Source of the DNA: Acidobacteriota bacterium
Lineage (GTDB): Bacteria; Acidobacteriota; Terriglobia; Acidiferrales; UBA7541
Direction: 5' to 3'
NCBI GenBank assembly: GCA_013289715.1
Contig: JABCZJ010000005.1
Location: forward strand, 1 to 64,000
DNA: 64,000 nucleotides
The notes below the pieces were generated by a model, which saw nothing but the letters and a program-made list of their open reading frames with translations, ran no database searches and had not been told where the DNA came from. Below, one piece after another: positions 8,801 to 17,571 of the stretch (positions are counted from its first letter, which is position 1; each line of letters starts with the position of its first letter). A program made the translations under genes and the position numbers.

Positions 8801-9358
8801 CAGCTCGGCGGCATTGAAGACCCCGGAGGCGACCCCGGGCGAGAGAGCAGCGATTTGCGCAAAGTTTCTAGTAGCCAGCGGAAGCCCGGTTACCGCGGTT
8901 CCGTTGACCACCCGACCGAGAGCGGAATCCTCGGTCTGAACCATAGTCGCCCCAGAGGACACTTCGACATGCCCAGCGACCGTTGCGAGGTGAAGGCGCA
9001 GCTCGATTCGAAGCGTTTCGGTGACCGAGATGTCGATGTCGTCAAGTTGTAATGGATCGAACGCCGGCTTGACGGCCTGTAGCTCGTAGCTGCCGGGTGT
9101 CAGCAACTGAAACCCAAACCTGCCCTGATCATCAGAAGTGGCAGACAGTGTTATAGCGCTGTCTCGGCGTATGATTTGAACATTCACGCCGGGAATCGCG
9201 GCACCGGAGGGGTCGAGCGTCACGCCAGTGAGTGCGCCGGCGGAAGCGGATTGTGCCCGGAGCTGGCCAGTAAAAAGGACCGACAGCGCCATGACCAAGA
9301 GCAGGACCAAGAAGCGGCGACGCTGCACGTCCCCGCTCTCATGCCCGCTCGCACACAT
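5852..9358 (-). CDS. TonB-dependent receptor, Oar-like, with carboxypeptidase-regulatory N-domain
   Basis: A 1168-residue outer-membrane protein. A signal peptide occupies about residues 15-36 (LLLVMALSVLF, cleavage after QLRAQ). A carboxypeptidase-regulatory-like Ig fold follows (about 40-125, GVTLDPSGAAIPGVNV), then the plug (about 135-275, including HGARSYNNDSQLDGVDV and IEEFKVQTALYDAAYG), then a long beta-barrel ending in an aromatic residue (LALKFSF). Such proteins are numerous in Acidobacteria and are thought to import oligomeric substrates or siderophores; the ligand here cannot be read from sequence. It is monocistronic and convergent with the DUF4239 gene. The divergently transcribed sensor kinase beyond a 1-kb gap could regulate it, but this is inference. 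Confidence 0.9.
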   Translation of the reverse strand: MCASGHESGDVQRRRFLVLLLVMALSVLFTGQLRAQSASAGALTGVTLDPSGAAIPGVNVQIIRRDSAITLSATSDDQGRFGFQLLTPGSYELQAVKPAFDPLQLDDIDISVTETLRIELRLHLATVAGHVEVSSGATMVQTEDSALGRVVNGTAVTGLPLATRNFAQIAALSPGVASGVFNAAELGPGGIALSQINNSNDGIFVHGARSYNNDSQLDGVDVSDVQSTGAASGGIPIPNPDAIEEFKVQTALYDAAYGRFGGGSISLVTKSGGNSFHGSFFEFFRNSVLNANEFFLKEAGQPRPSLQQNQFGFAAGGPVHKDKLYFFGSYQGTRQTNGLAAGQNRIACTATLRTPPLTDDRTPAALGKLFGGMSGALGGVAVRPDGSNINPVALALLNFKLPDGAYLIPTPQMVDSTQPFASQGFSAFTEACHFNEDQFVTNIDYVASPRSTISGRFFFADDNQLVAFPGNGLNPEGNISGFPSPGDSGFRVFSFAHTYTFSSAWLNEARFGYVRTRVGTRAETPFSWSDVGVSEGPMSDANALPSLNILGSVSIAPGFPRTYTQNSFIINDTLSFVHGAHSFRLGGSLTRLQDNLDVAGLGSFLQFLSWPDFLLGLDAVENGTGTFSNVFASVDVFGLLNREYRVWEGAAFAQDDYKVTRSLTLNMGIRYERLGQFGDKLGRNSSFAATQADPNPPAGGSLAGYIVASNFPGTPPAGVLRAANTFGDYGANPNTIAPRFGFAWQILPDTGRLVLRGGYGMYYSRPTGQVFSQSVVSAPFALPRLNVGMANAGATFADPFQQPFPTPSSFPLFVPYGIGTSSTLNTVAPGFRPALIQQFGLNLQGELYPGWLLEVGYVGTEGSHLQRFRSLNQAMQATPDNPIRGVTSDTLANIPLRVPVPDIAPDSLDEVETEGRSWYSGLEVSLTKRISHGLQFLASYTFSKTLDTDGADIDSNSAGNSITLGDQNSPSQRWGRASFDRAQRFVFSSTWTLPSPAGGIRRAVLGNWSVAAVATIQSGTALTIADTNSNNVFGINEDRAQLTGYCTKNQLVMAGSVESKLNGYFNASCFTTPPVIGADGIGTAFGDSATGLVTGPGQANLDLALSKTQTLAWFHERTDLEFRAEFFNAFNHPQFANPDSNFSSPTFGVISSASVSARISQLALKFSF

Positions 9359-10393
9359 GAATATCCCCTAGCGACGATTTTGCGAAATGCGAGCTACGTG
9401 TTGGTCTTCGCACTCCCCGCTGCTCATTTCTCGTGTTCGATAGTTTCAGTTGTGACTGTGGGGGGGTATTGTTAAAAATGACAGGGATGCGGTAAGACGA
9501 CCTGTCACGCTGCAGATCTCAGGCCGTGCAGCAGAAAGAACAGTCGAGCTCCGCCTCACTTCCGCCTGAGAGTATTACTCCACGGACGTAGGAGCCTAGG
9601 TATAAGGCCGCGTCGTTCCGAAATCGAAATTCATAGGTTACCAGTCATTTAATTAAGAACTAATATAATTCTGCCTCCAAGTGCCCCTTACTTGGTTACC
9701 TGCAGAGGTGCGGGCAATTGCTGACTGGGAAGATGATTACTGCGGAACACCGCCTTGTCCTCGGGATCAAAAAGACTCGCACCGGTGAAGGGTGGAACGC
9801 ATGGGATGCATTTGCAGGCGCGCGTGCGGAGTGAGAGGTATCCGTGGCAACTAACTGGAGTTCCGCACGTCGCGGAATCGGCTTGGCGTTTCCCAGACGT
9901 CGGCCACGTGCTCTGGGTGGGATTCCTGAAAATGGCATTCCCGACCGACGTGCGCGGCTCCAACATTCGCGCCAACGATATAGCGCTCGCCGGGGGGCTG
10001 GAGAATCGGCAATACTTCCACTTTCCAGCGGAAAAAGTAACTCGAGAGCGCAACGTGTTTATCTTCCGCCGGCGATGCAGTTCTGAAAGCGTGTTTCCGG
10101 GTTGGTCGCGTGGAAAGTCGCTTGATTGTGAACATTGGTTCAACTAGAGTGCCGTCAGGGCGCTCAAGCGCGTGCGCGATAGGCTCGAACGCGAACGGCG
10201 GCGGAGTGCTGCGTTGGCCAAATTATCCTGCCAAAATAGTAACTTCTGACAGTTTCAATGAACCACTGGTTTCGCTAAAAGAGCCAAGTCGAAGCTCGTT
10301 CTAGCCTTCGAAGATGGGGCGGATTTAAGAAGGATTGGACAATGGTATCCGCGAAACGCTCGATTCTCAGAACCGCCCCAGCCATAAATCGCC
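9359..10393. other. 1-kb intergenic stretch between receptor and sensor kinase
   Basis: No frame shows a recognisable domain; the longest (about 130-150 residues, both strands, 9688-10147) have no coherent family pattern. The stretch must hold the divergent promoters of the receptor and kinase genes. An AT-rich segment with TATAAT lies at 9664-9669, and near 9466 a C-rich AATACCCC motif appears on the minus strand. It may also contain a decayed gene. Confidence 0.4.
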
Positions 10394-13153
10394 ATGAGTA
10401 GATATAGTTTCATTCCCGAGTCCGCGAGTGCCTCATGTGTGCCCCTAAGTCGGCGATTTCGGGGCCGCACTTCGGTCGCCTTGATCCTTATCACCACTAT
10501 TGTTTGGTGCACTCGCGCAGCCCGAGCCAGCGGCGAAAATCCCGCTGGGGGCGAGCTGAAACGGGTGCTCCTGATTTATCAACAGGATATGAGCCAGCCC
10601 GCGGAACGAGCGGTGGACAACGGCATTCGGTCGGTCCTCGGCGATAAACTTGAAATCCAGTTCTACAGCGAACATCTAGATGCCAATCTTTTCCCTGACT
10701 CGAAGTACCAAGCGGCGCAGGTAGCGTGGTACCGCAATAAATACCGGGATCAAAAAATCGATCTCGTCATAGCAATTGGTATGGCGGAGCAAACTCTATT
10801 TCCGGGCGTCTCGACGATTTTCTGCGGTGTAGAATCGACGGCGCCCCTTCGAGGAATTTTACCTGCTGATTCGACTGCCGTCTGGATGTCGCTGGATTTT
10901 AAGGGTACTCTCGCGGCCGCCGCCCGATTACAGCCGAGCGCACACCGGCTCATAGTCATCAACGGTACTACCAACTGGGATCGCCATCTGGAGGCGGTGG
11001 CGAGGAGGACTCCACCTCCGGAAGGGACCAACTGGGAGATTAACTATTGGAATGACATCTCGGTCGACGAGATGCGGTCACGACTCGGCAAACTGCCGAA
11101 GGATACGATTGTGCTTTATATCTCCGTTGAACGTGACGGAGCCGGTCGCGCATACATTCCTCGAGACCTGATTCCTTCTCTTTCCGCTGCGTCCTCGGCT
11201 CCGATTTACGGTCTATCGGATGGGTTCATCGGCTTCGGAATCGTAGGGGGCTCGGTCGTGAGTTTTGAGGCACAGGGCAAGCAGGCTGCCGAAATTGGCG
11301 ACAGAATTCTTCGGGGCGAGAAGCCGGCCGACATCCCGCCTGTTGCCGCGGCTTCCTCTTATGTATTCGATTGGCAGCAGCTTCGCCGGTTTGGCTTGAG
11401 CGAAAGCGCGCTACCTCCCGGGAGCGTTGTCAGATTCGCAGTCCTTTCCCCGTGGCAACTCTACAGACGCTGGATTCTCTGCGCGGTGGCGTTTGTTTTG
11501 CTTCAAAGCATTCTCATAATCTATCTCCTCGTTCAACGGAACCGTCGCACGCGTGCCGAGAGCCTGCTCAGGTACGAGCTTAGCTTCGAATCTCTGGTCT
11601 CCGATTTGTCTGCGGGTTTCGCTAGCGTTTCGGCGGACCGAACGAATCCTGAGATTGAGAAGGCATTAGAAAAGCTCAGGGAATTCCTCGGCTTGGATCG
11701 AGTCTGCCTGTATGAGACCACTCCGCACGACGATAAATTTCAACTTCGCTATTCAGTTGCTTGCGAGGGAATTGCTTCCAGCCCGCAGGTGTTCAGCCGG
11801 CACGAATTTCCGTGGATTGTGTCGAATTTGCTGGACGGAAGAGACTCTGTGATGCGCCGTGGCGAGGATTTGTTGGCCTCTGCGCACAAAGAACAGGCTT
11901 TTCTGGTCGAGCAGGACTATACGTTTGTAGCAATCGTTCCAATGCGTACCGGTGGGTTAACGATGGGATGTCTGGCGTTCGCTTCGTTTCACCAAACCAG
12001 CGTGTCCGACAAAGTTATTGAACAATTCCGGGTCGTGGCGGACGTATTTGCCAGTACATTGGTGCGCAAGCGGACCGAAGATGGACTACAAGAGAGCCAA
12101 CAGCGATTCCAGACGATGGCTGACACGGCGCCCGTCATGATTTGGATGTCCGGGACCGACAAGCTCTATACGTTCTTTAACAAACAATGGTTACAGTTCA
12201 CCGGACGAACGTTGGATCAGGAACGGGGGAACGGTTGGTCAGAAAATGTGCACCCAACCGATTTGGAAAATTGCCTCAGAACGTATGTTTCCAGCTTCGA
12301 GGCGCGCCAGCCATTTTCAGTCGAATACCGTTTGAGGCGGGCTAATGGAAATTATGGCTGGATATTCGATACCGGCGTCCCGAGATATACGCCGGCGGGG
12401 GATTTTGCTGGCTATATTGGATCGTGTGTTGATATGACAGACAAAGTGCTCGCTGAGCAAGGAGTTATCGACCTAAGTGGCCGTTTGATTAGCGCACAAG
12501 AGGACGAACGCTCCAGGATTTCCCGAGAGTTGCACGACGACTTCAGCCAGCGTCTGGCCTTACTCGCCATCCAGCTCGAGCAAGCGAGCCAGAGCTTACC
12601 TGATGCAAATGAAGCGCTCAGTGAGCGTCTCCAAGCTATGTGGGAAAGAACCACCGAACTCTCCTCGGACATTCACAAGCTCTCTCATCAGTTGCATTCG
12701 TCTAAGTTACACCATCTTGGTCTTCTGCCCGCTGCGCAGGGTTTGTGTCAAGAAATCGGCAAACAACACCACCTCCACATCCAATTTCTACACCGCGACA
12801 TGCCGGAAGAGATTTCACCAGACGTGGGGCTGTGCTTCTTCCGAATCGTGCAGGAAGCCCTTAATAATATTGTAAAACACAGTGGCGCAAAGCAGGCGCA
12901 TGTCGAATTTGTTGGGACAGCGTCCCTCGTTCGTCTGCGAATTGTCGACGCGGGCGCCGGCTTCGATCCTAGCTCCAAGGCAGCTCGCGGAGGCCTAGGA
13001 CTAGCAAGTATGCGCGAGAGGCTGCGACTGCTCGGTGGTACGATAGCGATCTATTCCTCTCCGACGGAAGGCACGGAAATTGTGGCCGAAGTGCCACTGA
13101 CGCAATCCCATGCAGGGGCTTTCCCGATGAATCGGCACCTACACGATCTATAG
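10394..13153 (+). CDS. Hybrid-sensor histidine kinase: ABC substrate-binding-like sensor, GAF, PAS, HisKA_3, HATPase
   Basis: A 919-residue membrane kinase. After an N-terminal signal/anchor comes an extracytoplasmic domain of about 280 residues (KRVLLIYQQDMSQP, VAIGMAEQTLFPGVSTIF) resembling ABC-transporter substrate-binding proteins. A transmembrane helix follows at about 358-380, then a GAF-like domain (about 400-560) and a PAS domain (about 570-690, WLQFTGRTLDQERGNGW). The phosphoacceptor box is SRISRELHDDFSQRL (His near 713), and the ATPase has N box FFRIVQEALNNIVKHSG and GGLGLASMRERL. This is the NarX/UhpB class, which phosphorylates LuxR-type regulators, and one lies 8 bases downstream. 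The start is an ATG followed by a plausible export signal. Confidence 0.9.
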   Translation: MSRYSFIPESASASCVPLSRRFRGRTSVALILITTIVWCTRAARASGENPAGGELKRVLLIYQQDMSQPAERAVDNGIRSVLGDKLEIQFYSEHLDANLFPDSKYQAAQVAWYRNKYRDQKIDLVIAIGMAEQTLFPGVSTIFCGVESTAPLRGILPADSTAVWMSLDFKGTLAAAARLQPSAHRLIVINGTTNWDRHLEAVARRTPPPEGTNWEINYWNDISVDEMRSRLGKLPKDTIVLYISVERDGAGRAYIPRDLIPSLSAASSAPIYGLSDGFIGFGIVGGSVVSFEAQGKQAAEIGDRILRGEKPADIPPVAAASSYVFDWQQLRRFGLSESALPPGSVVRFAVLSPWQLYRRWILCAVAFVLLQSILIIYLLVQRNRRTRAESLLRYELSFESLVSDLSAGFASVSADRTNPEIEKALEKLREFLGLDRVCLYETTPHDDKFQLRYSVACEGIASSPQVFSRHEFPWIVSNLLDGRDSVMRRGEDLLASAHKEQAFLVEQDYTFVAIVPMRTGGLTMGCLAFASFHQTSVSDKVIEQFRVVADVFASTLVRKRTEDGLQESQQRFQTMADTAPVMIWMSGTDKLYTFFNKQWLQFTGRTLDQERGNGWSENVHPTDLENCLRTYVSSFEARQPFSVEYRLRRANGNYGWIFDTGVPRYTPAGDFAGYIGSCVDMTDKVLAEQGVIDLSGRLISAQEDERSRISRELHDDFSQRLALLAIQLEQASQSLPDANEALSERLQAMWERTTELSSDIHKLSHQLHSSKLHHLGLLPAAQGLCQEIGKQHHLHIQFLHRDMPEEISPDVGLCFFRIVQEALNNIVKHSGAKQAHVEFVGTASLVRLRIVDAGAGFDPSSKAARGGLGLASMRERLRLLGGTIAIYSSPTEGTEIVAEVPLTQSHAGAFPMNRHLHDL

Positions 13154-13161
13154 GGGGGACC

Positions 13162-13803
13162 ATGAATAAGCCACGCATTTTGCTCGCAGACGATCATGTT
13201 CTCGTGGCGGACGCGCTGAAAATTATGCTCGAGCCGCTTTACGATGTAGTTGGCATCGCCGGTGACGGCCGTGCTCTGCTACATTTAGCGGAAACTTTGA
13301 AGCCGGATTTGATCGTCGTCGATATTGGTATGCCTCAGCTGAACGGGTTGGATGCCACGAAGCAGATTAAACGGCTCTTGCCGAGAGTCAAGGTCATCGT
13401 CCTCACGATGGATCAAGACAGCGACCTGGTCGCCGAGGCGTTTCGGGCTGGTGCGTCTGGTTACCTTTTGAAACATTCCGCTGCGAAGGAGCTGTTGCAG
13501 GCAATCCAAGAGGTGCTCAAAGGAGCGTCATATCTATCGCCCCGAATCACGAGCGGCGCCGTTTCTTCGTTGCTTCGAGGTGGCAATCCTGAGTCGGACA
13601 AGGCCAGAGAGCTCACGCCACGGCAACGAGAAGTGATCCAGCTTTTGGCAGAGGGCCGCTCCATGAAAGAGATTGCCGACGTCCTGACGATCAGCCTACG
13701 AACCGTGGCCGCCCACAAGTACCGTGTTATGGAGTTACTGGCGATTACCACCAATGCGGAACTGTACCATTACGCTGTGAAGCATCGAATTGTCAGCGTG
13801 TGA
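13162..13803 (+). CDS. NarL/LuxR-family response regulator
   Basis: A 213-residue regulator. The receiver domain has acidic pocket ADD (10-12), phosphoacceptor Asp54 in VVDIGMP and conserved Lys104 in GYLLKHS. The C-terminal LuxR-type helix-turn-helix spans about 150-205 (LTPRQREVIQLLAEGRS, KEIADVLTISLRTVAAHK). It starts 8 bases after the HisKA_3 kinase stop codon, with GGGGGG before the ATG, so the two form a two-component operon. LuxR-type regulators bind short inverted repeats. The GGTA-N4-TACC box upstream of nearby exported-protein genes is a candidate target, but no direct evidence links them. Confidence 0.93.
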   Translation: MNKPRILLADDHVLVADALKIMLEPLYDVVGIAGDGRALLHLAETLKPDLIVVDIGMPQLNGLDATKQIKRLLPRVKVIVLTMDQDSDLVAEAFRAGASGYLLKHSAAKELLQAIQEVLKGASYLSPRITSGAVSSLLRGGNPESDKARELTPRQREVIQLLAEGRSMKEIADVLTISLRTVAAHKYRVMELLAITTNAELYHYAVKHRIVSV

Positions 13804-13929
13804 CCCCCTCAAATATTTCTGCCTCAAGCATCATTTCTACCAATAGCCATATCTCGCCTGCATCCTTACTTTGTTTACCGGACCCAGTCAGTCTAGACCG
13901 CGTCTTTCACCTCGGAAGCGAGTTAGCCA

Positions 13930-14340
13930 GTGACAGAGAAGGAGCGAGCGCGTATTCGAATACTCGTAGCGGACGATAACGCCGAGGTGCTAGAGACCGT
14001 GGTCCCCATGCTGGAAGCACATTTCACGGTGGTGGGTACAGCATCCGATGGTAGAGCTGCGGTTGAAGCCGAGAAGAGACTACACCCGGACGTAGTCATT
14101 CTGGACATTTCGATGCCGGTGATGAGCGGAATCGTGGTTGCCAAGCAGATTCGACAGGGCGGCTCGAACGTCGCCGTGGTCTTCCTCACTGTTCACCAAG
14201 ACTTAGACATATTGGCTGCTGCGAAACGCGCAGGCGGGCTGGGCTACGTCGTCAAAGCGCGCCTGAGAACAGACCTGGTATTTGCCATCAATGAAGCGTT
14301 AGAGGGACGCGAATTCGTTTCACCGTTCCCGCAGGAATGA
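13930..14340 (+). CDS. Single-domain response regulator
   Basis: A 136-residue receiver-only protein: acidic pocket ADD near residues 14-16, phosphoacceptor Asp59 in ILDISMPVMSG, and conserved Lys in GYVVKARL. No output domain follows. The start is GTG at 13930, preceded by AGTGACAG-type sequence with a weak ribosome site (CGAAGCGAG). It lies 126 bases downstream of the LuxR-type regulator in the same direction. It could be a phosphate sink or protein-interaction switch for the same kinase. Receiver sequence resembles that of the upstream regulator (VVGTASDGRAAV versus VVGIAGDGRALL), suggesting duplication. Confidence 0.87.
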   Translation: MTEKERARIRILVADDNAEVLETVVPMLEAHFTVVGTASDGRAAVEAEKRLHPDVVILDISMPVMSGIVVAKQIRQGGSNVAVVFLTVHQDLDILAAAKRAGGLGYVVKARLRTDLVFAINEALEGREFVSPFPQE

Positions 14341-14515
14341 GAGTTGCCGAAATCCCGGATTTGTTACTGTTAGGAGTTGTCCTCTGCAGCGCCGCGGTTG
14401 CAAGGATTCTAATATCGCCATCTCGTCATCTCCACGACTACAAGAACTTATGCCGCCAAACTGAAAGAGAACTAACGGGCATTCAGCGTGAAATTGTCTC
14501 GCCAATCGCTCGCCG

Positions 14516-14557
14516 TGGTAGTTTTACCCACCCAGCGTGCTATTTCTTCCAATTTCA
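14516..14557 (+). promoter_or_regulatory. Conserved 42-bp upstream element, copy A
   Basis: The element opens with TGGTAGTTTTACC and closes with TTCTTCCAATTTCA. Both ends recur exactly, at the same total length of 42 bases, at 30477-30518, while the middle differs. The first half is an inverted repeat GGTA-N4-TACC. It lies 69 bases before the start of a secreted-protein gene, so a regulatory role is likely. Confidence 0.55.
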
Positions 14558-14625
14558 ATCCTCACCGCCCTGCGATAAACAACTCTCATGCGTGAGCGTT
14601 CCGTTTGAACTCGGGGGTCTCTGAA

Positions 14626-15087
14626 ATGAATGGAAGGATGATTTCGAAGTCGACCATCTGCTTTGCATTAATCTTGTCGGCTGCATCCGTCGCGTCGGCT
14701 CAAACGCAACCTGGGCAGGCCGGGGCTCCGACTGCTGCTCCTGCCTGCTCACCCGCGCAGACGATTGACATGTTCGCGTTTCCGAAGAACGGACAGAGTG
14801 CCGATCAGCAGTTGAAGGACGAAAGCGAACGTTACGGAATGGCGAAGCAACGCACGGGAGTCGATGCCCAGGTGCCGCCTCCCCAGGGTCCGAGCGCCGA
14901 GGAGGTACAGGCGGCGCAACAGCAAGCGGCGGCGAACGCGCAATCCAAGCAGCAGGCAGCGGCACAAGCCTCAGCGGCACTCAAGAAACAAACGGAAGAG
15001 TTGCAGCGCGAACATCAGGAAGGAATCGATACGTTCCAGCGCGCGTTTGCCGCGTGCATGGATTCGCGGAATTACTCAGTGAAATAA
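14626..15087 (+). CDS. Small secreted protein with Gln/Ala-rich coiled coil
   Basis: A 153-residue exported protein. A signal peptide (ISKSTICFALILSAASVASA) is followed by a segment FPKNGQSADQQLKDESERYG resembling the short conserved block of glycine-zipper-type envelope proteins (Q-S-x-x-Q-Q-x-x-D-x-x-x-C/R-Y). A Gln/Ala-rich helical stretch (EEVQAAQQQAAANAQ) and a C-terminal helix with one Cys come next. ATG 14626 is preferred over the upstream TTG at 14605 because it leaves a normal signal peptide. It is first in a long co-oriented series of exported proteins and follows regulatory element A. Function unknown. Confidence 0.7.
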   Translation: MNGRMISKSTICFALILSAASVASAQTQPGQAGAPTAAPACSPAQTIDMFAFPKNGQSADQQLKDESERYGMAKQRTGVDAQVPPPQGPSAEEVQAAQQQAAANAQSKQQAAAQASAALKKQTEELQREHQEGIDTFQRAFAACMDSRNYSVK

Positions 15088-15154
15088 TCGCCGCCGCGCG
15101 TTCGGCGAGTCCGTAGGCGACCATCACTTATTAATGCCAAGGATAGGCGTAAAA

Positions 15155-16096
15155 ATGCGAAAGCTCTCGAAAGTCGCTCTGCTCTTCGTTCTCTTGTTTT
15201 CAATACCCGTCGCGACCCGTGCCCAGGATCCGAATCCGAATCAGGCGCCTGACGCCGCCGACAAGCCTGCAGCAGGGGGGGACAATGCCGACGCCCTCAG
15301 GAAGGCGGCGCAAAACCCGGTAGCTAGCCTGATCAGCGTTCCTGTCCAGGAGAATTGGAACTTCAACATCGGACCGAACGATCGGATCCAGAATGTTTTG
15401 AATGTTCAGCCGGTGATTCCGATCAACTTGACGCAGAACTGGAATCTGATCATCCGGTGGATTACGCCGATCATCTACCAGCCCCTCGGCGTAACGCAGC
15501 CCCCGCCACCCAGCGGGCCCGACTTCGCATTAAGCGCGAACGCGACCGCCGCCACCGCGGAACCAAACCAAGGCGTCTACGGATTCGGGGACATGCAACC
15601 CGCATTTTTTTTCTCGCCGAAAAAGGGGAAAGTGATCTGGGGCGTAGGGCCACAATTCCTGCTGCCTACGGCCACAAGGACCGGCATCCTGGGGCAGGGA
15701 AAATTCGGCATCGGGCCGACTGCTGTCGTCCTAGTGCAACCGGGCAAATGGACGGTGGGCTTTCTTGTGAATAACGTCTGGGGCGTAGCCGGTCATTCGA
15801 ACCTGCCCGATGTGAATCAGTTCCTGTTGCAGTACTTCATCAATTACAACTTGCCGAAGGGCTATTACCTCACTTGGCAGCCAACTATCACGGCAAACTG
15901 GGAGGCCACGAACGGCGGCCGATGGGTCGTGCCGCTGGGCGGCGGCATCGGCCGCATCATGAGACTGGGAGCGCAGCCGGTTAACCTCGGGCTTCAATTC
16001 TATGGCAACGCTGTTCACCCGCCGCTCGGATCGCCTTGGAGTATGCGTCTGCAAATCGCGTTCTTGTTTCCGAAGAAGCCAACGGCCAGCGGGTAA
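15155..16096 (+). CDS. Outer-membrane beta-barrel protein (neuromedin-U/transporter-like family)
   Basis: A 313-residue exported protein with signal peptide KVALLFVLLFSIPVATRAQ. Many alternating hydrophobic/aromatic strands follow (SVPVQENWNFNIGP, LTQNWNLIIRWITPIIYQP, WGVGPQFLLPTATR), ending MRLQIAFLFPKK. This matches a family of porin-like barrels often found beside DUF1254 proteins and sometimes misnamed neuromedin U. ATG 15155 gives a canonical signal peptide; ATG 15134 would add seven residues. It is 27 bases upstream of the first DUF1254 gene, so likely co-transcribed. It may provide a passage for the substrate of those proteins. Confidence 0.78.
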   Translation: MRKLSKVALLFVLLFSIPVATRAQDPNPNQAPDAADKPAAGGDNADALRKAAQNPVASLISVPVQENWNFNIGPNDRIQNVLNVQPVIPINLTQNWNLIIRWITPIIYQPLGVTQPPPPSGPDFALSANATAATAEPNQGVYGFGDMQPAFFFSPKKGKVIWGVGPQFLLPTATRTGILGQGKFGIGPTAVVLVQPGKWTVGFLVNNVWGVAGHSNLPDVNQFLLQYFINYNLPKGYYLTWQPTITANWEATNGGRWVVPLGGGIGRIMRLGAQPVNLGLQFYGNAVHPPLGSPWSMRLQIAFLFPKKPTASG

Positions 16097-16123
16097 CCGA
16101 ATTTTTTAAGGGGATTCGAAAAA

Positions 16124-17551
16124 ATGAGAACCGTTAGCTCGAAGATCCGCAGCCTGGGAGTCGCCGTCCTCGTGATCGCAGGCTTGGCTTATGTGCTGAA
16201 AGCACGCACCGCCAGTGCGGTAGACGCGGTGTCCCCCGCGGAAGCTCGCGCTATCGCCAAAGAAGCCTATATTTACGGCTATCCGCTGGTGGACAGCTAC
16301 CGCGTCGAATACGCCTACTTCGTCGACCGCAACAACCCCGAATTTAAAGCGCCGTGGAATCAGATCACCAATATTCCGCGCGTCTTCACTCCGGCGGATG
16401 TCGCAGTGCAGACGCCCAATTCAGACACGCCATACTCGTGGCTCGGCCTGGATTTGCGCGCCGAACCCATCGTGCTCACGCTGCCGCCGATGGATAGAAA
16501 GGATCGGTACTTCAGCGTTCAATTCACGGACGCCTATACCTTCAACTTCGACTACCTCGGGACCAGCACCTCCGGCAACAAGGGCGGTACTTTCATGGTC
16601 GTCGGGCCGGATTGGAAAGGCGACACACCGAAGGGCGTGCAAAGAGTCATTCACTCAGAAACGGAGTTTGTCGTTGTCGTCTTTCGTACTCAGTTGTTCA
16701 ATGCGGCCGATCTCGACAACGTGAAAGAAATTCAATCCGGTTACAAAGCGCAAACGCTGTCCTCGTACCTCGGGACGTCCGCACCGCAAGTTCCGCCGCA
16801 GATCGATTTTATGAAGCCAATCTCGGCGGCGGAGCAGAAAACTTTGCTCGAATTTTTCAACGAACTGAATTTCGTTCTTCAGTTCTGCCCCACGAACCCA
16901 TCGGAAACGGACCTGATGGCGCGCTTCGCGAAGATTGGCGTCGACGCGGGTAAGACCTTCGATCCCAGCAAACTCACTCCTGAAATGAAGGCGGCATTCG
17001 AGCAAGGCCGGGCCGATGCATTTACGGAATTCGCGGGAGGTGTGAAGCAAATGACCGAGGGAAAACTCACATCGGGCGATTTGTTTGGCACTCGCGAGTA
17101 CATGAAAAACAATTACTTGAATCGGTGGCTTGGGACAATCGGAATTTATGGCAATTCGAAGCAGGAAGCCATGTACCCGATCTATTACGTGGATTCCAGC
17201 GGGCAAAAACTGAACGGGGCCAATCGTTACACCTTGCGCTTTGCACCGGGTCAATTCCCTCCGGTCAACGCTTTCTGGTCGCTAACGATGTACGAACTAC
17301 CTGCGAGTCTGCTCGTTGCCAATCCGATCAACCGCTACCTCATCAACTCACCGATGCTGCCACAGCTCAAACTCGATCCAGACGGTGGATTGACGCTGCT
17401 GATTCAGAACGAATCCCCCGGCAAAGACAAGGAAGCAAATTGGCTTCCGGCGCCGAAGGGGCCGTACGCGATGTACATGCGTCTCTATTGGCCGAAGAAG
17501 GAAGCGTTGGATGGCGAGTGGACAGCCCCACAAGTAAAGCACGATCAGTAG
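16124..17551 (+). CDS. Exported DUF1254/DUF1214 protein, first of three
   Basis: A 475-residue exported protein. An N-terminal hydrophobic segment (LGVAVLVIAGLAYVL) is followed by the DUF1254 domain (AYIYGYPLVDSYRVEYAYF, QTPNSDTPYSWLGLDL, DRYFSVQFTDAYTFN). The C-terminal DUF1214 domain follows (NRYTLRFAPGQFPPVNAFWS, PYAMYMRLYWPKK). The pair forms a two-lobed beta fold widespread in bacteria and giant viruses; no enzymatic activity is established. It is clearly more distant from the next two genes than they are from each other. The gap of 20 bases to the next start and a strong GGGAGG there indicate one operon. Confidence 0.88.
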   Translation: MRTVSSKIRSLGVAVLVIAGLAYVLKARTASAVDAVSPAEARAIAKEAYIYGYPLVDSYRVEYAYFVDRNNPEFKAPWNQITNIPRVFTPADVAVQTPNSDTPYSWLGLDLRAEPIVLTLPPMDRKDRYFSVQFTDAYTFNFDYLGTSTSGNKGGTFMVVGPDWKGDTPKGVQRVIHSETEFVVVVFRTQLFNAADLDNVKEIQSGYKAQTLSSYLGTSAPQVPPQIDFMKPISAAEQKTLLEFFNELNFVLQFCPTNPSETDLMARFAKIGVDAGKTFDPSKLTPEMKAAFEQGRADAFTEFAGGVKQMTEGKLTSGDLFGTREYMKNNYLNRWLGTIGIYGNSKQEAMYPIYYVDSSGQKLNGANRYTLRFAPGQFPPVNAFWSLTMYELPASLLVANPINRYLINSPMLPQLKLDPDGGLTLLIQNESPGKDKEANWLPAPKGPYAMYMRLYWPKKEALDGEWTAPQVKHDQ

Positions 17552-17571
17552 CGCTACATCGGGAGGACGGG

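Noticed and set aside
9688..10143. Multiheme cytochrome remnant
   Set aside because: Isolated C-x-H and CHG triplets occur but no C-x-x-C-H motif and no consistent frame.
17125..17571. 149-residue N-terminal extension of the second DUF1254 protein
   Set aside because: It lies inside the preceding gene; ATG 17572 has a strong GGGAGG site and a normal signal peptide.
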